A stretch of DNA of 64,000 bases from Cladopsammia gracilis (Eukaryota; Cnidaria; Anthozoa; Scleractinia; Dendrophylliidae), in the NCBI GenBank assembly GCA_022457155.1, contig JAJGOT010000090.1:248001-312000 (forward strand), read 5' to 3'. Below the pieces are notes generated by a model. It saw only the letters and a list, made by a program, of their open reading frames with translations, searched no databases and was not told the DNA's origin. Positions 1 to 9,600 of the stretch are shown here, piece after piece. Within the stretch, counting starts at the first letter, position 1. Each line of letters opens with the position of its first letter. Both the position numbers and the translations under genes were made by a program.

Positions 1-526
1 CTTCGAAGGTTTCAGGTTTATTTTCATCGCTCGGCAAACGCTCGATATCCAACTTAAACTTTGCTGGAAGTGGGTTTCTTACTCTCTTGAATATGGTTGC
101 CAAGTGTTTCTGGTTAAATTGTAAAATTGAAACGGAGATATTAGCGATTTTCGATCTAGTCACGTGATCGGCGACGTGTCAAACTGAAGTTATTACATTT
201 TGCGTCAAATTTATTACATTTTGCGTTACTTTAGTTTATTACATTTTGTGTCAAAAGTTATTACATTTTGGGTTACCGAGTTTATTACATTTTGCGTCAA
301 AAGTTATTACATTTTGGGTTACTATTACATTTTGCGTCAAAAGTTATTACATTTTGGGTTACTATTACATTTTGCGTCAATTATTACATTTTGTGGCGTA
401 ACAGCCCTTCGTCTGATTCACTCCCTCACCGACGTATGTGTTGCACCACAGTTTCTTTATGAACTAACCTCTTTATTCATCTGCTAATATATTCCATTGC
501 TTCTTCTAACACTTATAATATAATAG
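1..526 (+). other. intron of the plus-strand TRPA copy, left window edge
   Basis: No exon recognised. Positions 1-190 are unique AT-rich sequence, followed by the short tandem repeat at 192-396. Confidence 0.5.
192..396. repeat. short tandem repeat, unit about 20 bp
   Basis: Irregular array of TTATTACATTTTGCGTCAA and variants (GGTTAC in place of the last part), about nine copies. The apparent ORFs here are read through the repeat and are not genes. Confidence 0.85.
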
Positions 527-690
527 GGAAAGAAATACCTCCTTGACAAGTTCAATTTATTGGAGTGGATTGGTTATTTTTTCGCCATTTTGTATGCTCT
601 CCCGTGTGACTGTAAGCTGGGATTCAAGCGGCGAGTTGGTGCAATTGCTTTGTTCTTCGGATGGTTGAACCTCACTCTGTTCCTCAGAAG
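527..690 (+). CDS. TRPA1-like paralogue: S3 and S4 exon
   Basis: 164 nt starting GKKYLLDKFNLLEWIGY and ending LFLR in phase 2, after an AATAG acceptor and before GTAAAA. One codon shorter than its twin at 28227-28393. Confidence 0.88.
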
Positions 691-3600
691 GTAAAAATAG
701 TTGTTTTGAAGAGCGCATTAGTAAGAGAATGACACAATTCTCAATAATGACCTGGGAAGTTATCAGAAAAGTCGGTTCTAGTCTTACGTGACCTTACGTC
801 CGTTTTTCTACCACTTTCACTTCAGACAAAACTAGTCTCGACTTGTATCGAATTCTGTTCCTCAGAAGATAAAAAAATCTGTTTGGAAGAGCACATTAGT
901 AGGTGAATGACACAATTCGCAATACAGACCCAGGTTAAGTCGGTCGTGCAACCTTGTCTTACTTCGATTATTCTTCGTCAGACAAAACTAGTCTCGAAGT
1001 GTGTCGTACGCATGTCTGACGTTGGACTGGGTTTCACCAGTTGAATGTTAGCTACAGTCTTTACTACGACCGACTTTCATATATAATTTATTTAATCAAC
1101 TTCCTCATGTTGAGGTATGATCAAAATTATTTCACTAAACGGGAACAATAACAATAGCCTGGTGTGGCTGTGTTTGGGGTCAGCCCCAACCTTAGTAAAT
1201 AAAACAGGAACAATAACAAACAACTTTGTGTGGCTGAAAATGGGGAAGTGGGAGACAAAGTACTCCAGAGAAACTTGTAAAATCGACAGCCCCGTGTACT
1301 CCTGGATTTTTGAGAAAAACCTACCCCCAGGGCGGTGCACACGAAGGTATGGAGGAGTCGAGCTTCCTCCCAGGGCCGACTGTGACCATTCCTGGGTAGA
1401 GAGGAGGAAGTAATTTGTCCTCCTCTCCGATTGGAGGGAGTTGGGCCTCCACTAACCTAGATAAGAGGTGCACAGGCCGATATGGAGTGGAGGGAGTTGG
1501 GCCTCCACTCTGGGTCGGCTGTGAACAATAATTATTGCGGGCCTCCCTAGGGCCCCTAGAAAACTAGATGTATATCCCAGGAGTACAAAATGCCGAGTCT
1601 ATGGGGGCAAAAGTGTGACGATAGGAGCACTTTATCCCCACAAAATGCGAAGCATTCCCCCATTGACGAGCCACGGTAAAATAGGAAAAAACTTAAATAT
1701 GTGTTATAAGTGGTCAATGAGGGTCTGGGGAACCTGTGCTAGAACCGAGGGTGGGGTTTTTATGTACCTTTCGAAACAGTCCGAGGACCATCGCCCTAAA
1801 ACTTTAATGAGCCAAGGAGGTAAATTGGCTGAAGCAGCTGTGGTAGCCGCACCTATGCGAAAACTGTGGCCTGCAAATTCACTTGAATCAAGCCCTCCCT
1901 TAGAAAGTAGATCTCTAGTCTCACTTGTGAATTTTCCCCGAGTGAGGAAGGAACCAGATTGAAAGGTAAACAGGGGCCCGGAGTCAGGGAAGGGGGTACG
2001 GGACTCTATGTAGGCTAACATGGCAGAAATGTGGCACAAATTAGAGTTTGCCCTCCCAATAACAACAGTTTGCCCTTTCCTAAAGGGGTCGGTTTTAGAG
2101 ACCTTTAGTCGAACCAGCATATATATGGGGAAAGATTGAGGCATAAACACTAAGTCCGGCTGATATTGAAAGGTGGCATTCAGGATTAAAGTTGGAATTG
2201 CAGGTAAGTTCCCCAATACGAAGGAAACCAAAAAAGGCAAGTGTCATAGCTGCCCAAACCATTATGGAGTCTTTGTTGGTCGTGAATTTAACATTAAGGA
2301 GGTGATAAAAAAAGTTTAAAATGTGCAATGTTATGGGTCTCCGGGTTTTGGAGTTGACTCCTTGAGAACGCTTTATCCCACGGAGGATGAGCTGCAAGCG
2401 AAGGAAGGCTGACAGGTCGAGTGCATAACCATGGCTCGAATGATAGTGCTTTATGGCAGATAAATAGTTTTTGATGGTGCTGTGCTGCACTGAGCGTGCC
2501 ATGTGCACTGAAAAATCAATCAAAATATCCTCGGGTATGGGAAATGTGGGTGTTAGTCCCTTTTGTGAGCAGAAGGAGTAAAACTGGCGGATGCCAGAAT
2601 TGTATGTTTTCTTACTATTCTGTGCGAGGGCCATCCTCAGGTAAAATTGGGCTTCTCCACTTAAAGACGGAGTAGGCAGGCTGGGATGGGGTCCGGAGAG
2701 GCACTGAAGTGGGGAGCTAGCTGACGAAAGCGCTCCATCTGAAACCGAGAAAGAGAGTCTGCAATATTATTATGTTTCCCAGGGACATGCACTGCTTGAA
2801 AGTAAAAGTTGTGTCTCAATGTACAGAGGGTAAGGTCCCTAACCAAGTCCATAACCCTAGGAACTTTAGCCCTCCGACAGTTAATAACCTCTACCACTCC
2901 TAAGTTGTCACAGTGAAACTTGATTCGCCTGGATGTCCACTGGTGCCCCCACAAATGGCAAGCAACTACAATGGCAAATAATTCTTGCCAGAGAATGCTC
3001 ATTCCAGGAATTCCCAAGTGTTGATGGGGTGACCACTTTCCCTGGAACCATCTAGTTTGAAAATATCCCCCATAACCAATAGAGCCTGAGGCATCTGTAA
3101 ATAGAGAAAGGGTGTCCGAGGTGTCCCACAGGGAAGATAAGAACAGCCCTATACCATTCCACTGCTCAATGAACAAGCTCCACATATCCAGGTCTTTGTA
3201 AAAACCAGATGTGAGCTTAATGTGGTGATGGGGTTTTTTGATGCCTCTCGTGAGGGCAACCATTCGCTGTAGGAAGGGGCGTCACCTTACATGCAAAATT
3301 TAAAGTACCAATCAGAGATTGAAGCTCCTGCAGGGTTGTCGATCGCTTGGATCGAAACTCGCAGAGGGCGGTTGTAATCCGCTCAATCTTGTCTTCTGGC
3401 AGCCTGGCTTCCATTTGATGTGTATCTAAAATTATTCCCATGAACTGGAGAACTTTGCAGGGGCCCTCCGTTTTGGCTGCTGAAATAGGGATGTTAAGGG
3501 TCTTGAAGGACAAGATCATGCTAGAGAAACTTGCCCGACAGAGCGAATCGGCAGGTGCAGTGGGAGCTGGAGGTTCAACTAAAAGGAAGTCATCCAAGAT

Positions 3601-6600
3601 GTGGCAGACAAAGGATATGGCACAGTTGTTTTGCAATATCCACTCGATGGCATCGGAGAGCTGGTTGAAGATAAATGGTGCTGAACGAAGCCCGAAAGGG
3701 AGCACCTTGTCAAAATAATAATGCCCGTTCCAAAACATGCCCAAAAGTTCCCAATCTTCGGGGTGGACAGGAAAAAGTCGAAAAGCTGATTCTATGTCAG
3801 TTTTGGCCATAAAACAATCTGCCCCAAACCTCTGGATAGCCCTAATTGCATTATCAATGGTGATGTATTGAAGGGAAAAGTTATCCTTGTCGATAAAATG
3901 GTTTATGCTTGAGGTCCCTGATTTGGGGAAGGACAAATGAAAAATGGTTCTGAATTTGTCTGAATGTTTTTTGGGGACAAGGCCAATAGGGGAGACCTGG
4001 AAATTCCTAAACGGGGGGGGAATGGAAGGGGCCCACGGTACGCCCTTTGTTCACTTCCTCAGCTAGATTTGAAGTGACGACCTCAGGGTTCAGGGAAGCA
4101 GTAGGCAAATTCTTAGAAAAACGAAAATGTCTAGGACCGGAGTAGCCAATCCTAGCCCCCTCCCTCAGTTCTAAGCACAGTTTATCGACAAATTCCCTAT
4201 TGGGGTGGTTACTGAGAGCGTGCTGTAAGTTTAAAACATTGACAGGGGTAACAATGCCCCCATAACTATTTGCCACGGTGGCGGTTCCCAGAGCCATGTT
4301 GCTCGTTGTGGGGTTTCCCTGCCCTTGGGGATGGCTGCTTATCGGGTTCGAAACTGTCGGGGCACCGTATCCCGGGGTGATCCCGTCCACAACCCTGCTT
4401 GTTGCACTTGTGTGCATAGGGGCAGGGGGTCCTTGCACAGGGGAAACCCTTGTTGAAATTGTGGCAAGTACGGTATTCGTTCCCTCTAACTGTACTCGGC
4501 GTGGATGAGGGTCCAGATTGGAAAAAACCAATATCTTCCTTCATAAGTGAAGGCGCTACCGTAAAGGTTTTAAGCCATAGTTGGCTATCTATAACTGACC
4601 AGTTAAGGGACTTCTTGATGGCAGCCTTTTGACGAAACTTGACATCGTAAACGCACCAACCCAGACCCCGGTGATATTTTGCTGCGTAGCGAATCAAGGA
4701 AAGGTATTCCAGTAATTTTGCAGCACGATTTGGGTACTTGCTGATGATAATGCTCATATAGGAAGTGAAGGCTGAGGTCCACTCCTCTATACTAGTAATT
4801 GTGGTGGCCTTTGCCTTATTAACTTTAATTACTGAGTTTTCTAAAGTCAGTGTGAGAGGTTCATCATGGAGGGGTTGGATCACGTTAAAGTTTTTGGGCA
4901 GTAACTTGGAAAGCTCCATAAACTCACCGCTCAGGGCTTCTTTCACGAGCTTCGTTGGCAGCTCGTGGATAGAGTCCGACGTCTGTTGAGATGTTCTCGA
5001 GGTTGCTGGTGTCTGGGAGCTGTGGGCGCTCTCAACCACGAGGGAGTTGTGTGTTGCATTCGGCGTCGGATCTTCGGGGGAAGCGGTTTGAGATGACGAA
5101 GGGTTGTTTGAGTTGACGAAAGCGTTGACCGCGGCTTGTGCGGCGGCGGCAGCTGTTTGTTCTATCGTTTCATTAATGGTCGCTTGAACCAGTGATTTGA
5201 CTTGGGTGAGTTGACCCTCTGATAGCAGTCTTTCGTCCGATTCGTTTTTGTTCACAAGATCGTGTACCTGCTGTTGCAGTCGACGAAATTCTTGCTGAAG
5301 CGCAGCTGTGGTTGGAATTGTTTCGCCATCTTGGTCGGCGCACGTGGCAATTTCAATAACTCCATTGTTTTCGCCCTCGGTGTTGTGGTCTGTAGGATTT
5401 ACCCGGGCTTCTTTCAGCCGATCTATTAGTGTTGAGCGGGTTCCAGTGGCCGGGAGCTTCAGCTGGTTGCATAGATTCCGAAGGTCCCTCACATACAGGC
5501 GGTTGAGGTCGAGATCTGCTGGAATAGCGACTGGTTCGCCGCCATCACCATCACCGGCCGCTACGCTTCGTGTCCGACGCGAGGGCGGCATAATTTGAGA
5601 CTTTCCCCTTTCTGTTCTTCTCCTGCAGTCAGCTGTCAAAGAACGTTTATGAGCTTGTTGTCTGGAGCTGAATGAACTTTTGCCGTGGTCAAAGAAAAAT
5701 TTGTTAGGAAAATTTACGAGATCTTGTCGTTTGCTCGTGAAGAAAAGACTGCACGTAGCACATGAAATGCGAGCTTAGAGGCCTGACAGAGTTCAATGTG
5801 ATTGGTAATTCAACAATGAAAAGCTCATGGGGTTCGGGTCACGCAAGAATGCACGTGAGAATCACTGGACAGAGTACAAAGCTCAAACAAGAGTTGTTGA
5901 TTAACTAAAATTTATTTCCGGTGATCAATTAATTGTGATATATATAGTCATATAAACGTACATTTTGAACTATACGCTGAGGATTTCGTTTTCATCCTAG
6001 CATTTCGGATCTAAAGCCCTGTTCCCGTATTCCAATGGGGAATTTTCTTGCAGACTCCGTATTATTTTCCTTGTATGGATAAATATATTTGGCATTTGAC
6101 ATGAATACAAAGGCTCTAGGGGGGGAGCCGTTTTTAGAACTGACGGGAAGGTGCGAAGGTATTTTGAGGATTTTCAAATTTGCGGTCCTTGGGATGTTTT
6201 GGGTTTAACGTTTTGCCCAGTATTCGTTTTTTTTAGTGATAGAGAGATTCTGGCAGGGATTTTTTGCGTTTAGATTAAACGACACCGTTTATGATTTTGT
6301 TTCTGCTAAATGTAATAATGACAACTACATATATCTGAATAAAGCTTGTGACAGATGTTTACATAAATAAACGAAGACGGGCGTTTTATGTACTAGCATC
6401 TGGGTCTTTACAGATACAAAAAAAAATATGTGGGATTTCGTTAGGATCAGATTTTGTTCGTTGGGATTTTTCGGAGTCTAGTTTTTACCCAAAGGATTTT
6501 TTCGGTATGAAGTTTGGTTTCATTCGCACATCCCTATCACCCCAAATTGGCGCAAACGACGTAAAAACGTACACCTGAGTTAACATCCTCTTTTTCACTT

Positions 6601-9600
6601 AGCCAGGGGCGGCCAAACTACATGCAACCGCCCCCTAAACTCGATGGTTGGTCTATAAATGGGTACAGAGTATGGCGATATTTCGGCAAGATCTAATGAA
6701 GTGCTGTAGAACAATCATACAGCCTTACCTTATCGTCACATCTTTGTTCATTGTCAGGTGGTCACGGTATGGTCAATACATTATAATGCTGACAACGATG
6801 TTCATCACGCTTTGCAAGGTTGGTCGTTAGTTTCCTTTATCACTTTAATCACAGTTGTGTTAATCCCTTTGACTCCCAAAAGTGCCAAAGATCAAAATTC
6901 AAGAAAAATCTCAAATTTCATGTCGTAACTAAAATCAAAAAGCACTATGCAAAAGTACTGTTGAAGAGGTTTCATTTGAATGGTCACACCATCAGGACCA
7001 TAGAGTTTCATCGGCAGACTCAAAAGTTAGTACTACACTACTATTCTCCATAATTGACTCTGGGAGTGAAAGGATTAAACAGACTCAAAAGTTAGTACTA
7101 CACTACATGTCTCCATAATTGACTCTAGGAGTGAAAGGGTTAAACAGACTCAAAAGTTAGTACTACACTACATGTCTTCATAATTGACTCTGGGAGTGAA
7201 AGGGTTAACAGACTCAAAAGTTAGTACTACTCTACATGTCTCCATAATTGACTCTAGGAGTGAAAGGGTTAAACAGACTCAAAAGTTAGTACTACACTAC
7301 ATGTCTCCATAATTGACTCTAGGAGTGAAAGGGTTAACAGACTCAAAAGTTAGCACTACACTACATGTCTCCATAATTGACTCTGGGAGTGAAAGGATTA
7401 AACAGACTTAAAAGTTAGTACTACACTACATGTCTCCATAATTGACTCTGGGAGTGAAAGGGTTAAACAGACTCAAAAGTTAGTACTACACTACATGTCT
7501 CCATAATTGACTCTGGGAGTGAAAGGGTTAAACAGACTCAAGTTAGTACTACACTACATGTCTCCATAATTGACTCTGGGAGTGAAAGGATTAAACAGAC
7601 TCAAAAGTTAGTACTACACTACATGTCTCCATAATTGACTCTGGGAGTGAAAGGGTTAACAGACTCAAAAGTTAGAACTGCACTACTATTCTCCATAATT
7701 GACTCTGAGAATGAAAAGGTTAAAAAGTGATAAAAAATTTAATACTACGACGCAAACAGCTCCAGCGTTCATTTGAATACTCACACTTTAGGACAAGCTT
7801 GAGCATCATAACAAACAGCCGCCACTTTAGGAAAGTACTAGCCGATTTCATCCACAGAGTCAAAAGTCAGAACTACCTCGTACAGCGTAATAAACAGTAC
7901 TCCTCAAAAGCTTTCATATGGATGGTCATACTTTAGGATTTCATCCACAGACTCAAGAGTTAGAACCACCTTGTACAGCATAATAAACAGCACCACAGAA
8001 AAACACTGCTTGAAAGCTTTAGTTTGATTGGTCACACTTGAGCAGTACTGCAGAACTGTATGCTCTATAGTTTTATTCAAATGGTACTTCATAACAAACA
8101 ATGCTACAGGGTAGCACAATAGCTTTCATTTGAATTGTTAAATTTCAGGATTTCGTCCACAGACTCAACTTCACGACTCATTTTTGTTTAGGAAAGAGAA
8201 AGGTGTAACTGAAACAGGAATTAGTGTCTCATTAATTTATTCTGTTCCAAGTGCGTGAAATGACATGTTCTTTTTTTCAGGTACTGCTGTTGTTTTTCTT
8301 GTTCATCATGGCATTTAGCACTACGTTTTATTTGCTCATAGACGAGGCAACGGTGAGATTCTATTTCTTAATCTACATTTTTCAGATAAGGTTATTTATT
8401 CATTTGGTTTCGATTTTCTTTTATTTAAATTTCAGGGGCAGTACGCTACCTTTTCCAACTCCATGATGACGATCTTTGTTATGGCTCTTGGCGAACTCAA
8501 CTATGCTGACTTGTTTTTGCCGTGGAGCAAGCTAGAATATGCTACCCTCACCAATATCATGTTTGCCTTGCTTGTGCTTGTAATGCCAATCATTCTCATG
8601 AATATGCTGGTTAGTATGACGTCACTACACAAGAAATACCTCACTACAAACTCCTCTGGGAAAGAGTCAGTTTAATCCCACTTGACCAGTGCTTGTAGGA
8701 AATAGGCCATGTGTCTACTGCACGCTGCTAAATTTTAACAAACTTCCGGTTACACCATCGATAGCAAAGTGTCTACGCGCACATGAGCAGTACACACAAA
8801 AACGCTTCCGAGATGATTTCACTACAGGTTATAGACCCATGATTTTGAAACCTCAATCACAAACGAACTTGTTTTCTTATCGTGGTTGGATGTTTTTGGG
8901 AGCACACCAGAGTAGATGAAAAACATGATAGTTTAGGTCAAATAAAAGAGAGGTTCTTCTTGACACTCCAATAAAAATCTCAAATTTCTTGAAAGTTAGC
9001 GGTCACACCAAGGGGAAAAGTTGAAAAATTAAGAACCCTGATATAAACACTTTGAGAGCGCACGAGAGTTTCAGGTAAATTCAGGGAGCTCGCACCGTCA
9101 CATTCACCCTTTTTCTTTGTTGTTTTTGTTATTTGTTTGCTTTATTGCACCATTCTACATGTAGGATACATTCTGACGATTTCTAAGGCCAGCACTAGAA
9201 ACGTCAGCTTTTGATTCTCTTTACCGTAGTCAATTTATCTTATCAAACCAGTTGATAAAACCAAATTTTCATTGTAGGTTGGTCTTGCAGTGGGAGATAT
9301 TGACAAGATTCAAGTTAACGCTGCAATAGATCGTTACGTTATGCAGGTATAACAGCTGCATAGAACAGAAATACAAGTCATGATATTCTTTTGCCTAATA
9401 TTACAATTATCTTAACAATTCCTTTCCGAGTCAGACGAAGAAATTATTATCCAGGAATGCTAATACTAAATAGCCAGAATTGCTTTTTTGATTTACCAGA
9501 ATGACCCTTTTGAATGCGGGGCCAAATCGTAAATCGATATCATGTCGTGACATATTTAAGAATTAAGATAGTTTAACCGCCTTCACACGACAAACTAAAG

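Larger units (their letters stand above)
1088..5925 (-). mobile_element. DIRS/Ngaro-type tyrosine-recombinase retroelement
   Basis: On the minus strand, in order: Gag-like ORF (SAP domain, CCCH finger), reverse transcriptase, RNase H and tyrosine recombinase. This RT-RH-YR set with no integrase, protease or LTRs defines the DIRS/Ngaro/PAT group. The edges are approximate. Similarity to the homologous intron of the other TRPA gene stops near 1087 and resumes near 5931. Near the edges TTTAATCAAC and GTTGATTAAC form a short inverted repeat. The 3' non-coding part (1090-1700) contains direct repeats as expected for split repeats of this group. It lies antisense to the host gene within an intron. 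Several frameshifts suggest a recently dead copy, or sequencing errors in homopolymers. Confidence 0.88.

Noticed and set aside
4278..4632. Plus-strand frames opposite the retroelement Gag
   Set aside because: Shadows of the real minus-strand ORFs, with no domain of their own.
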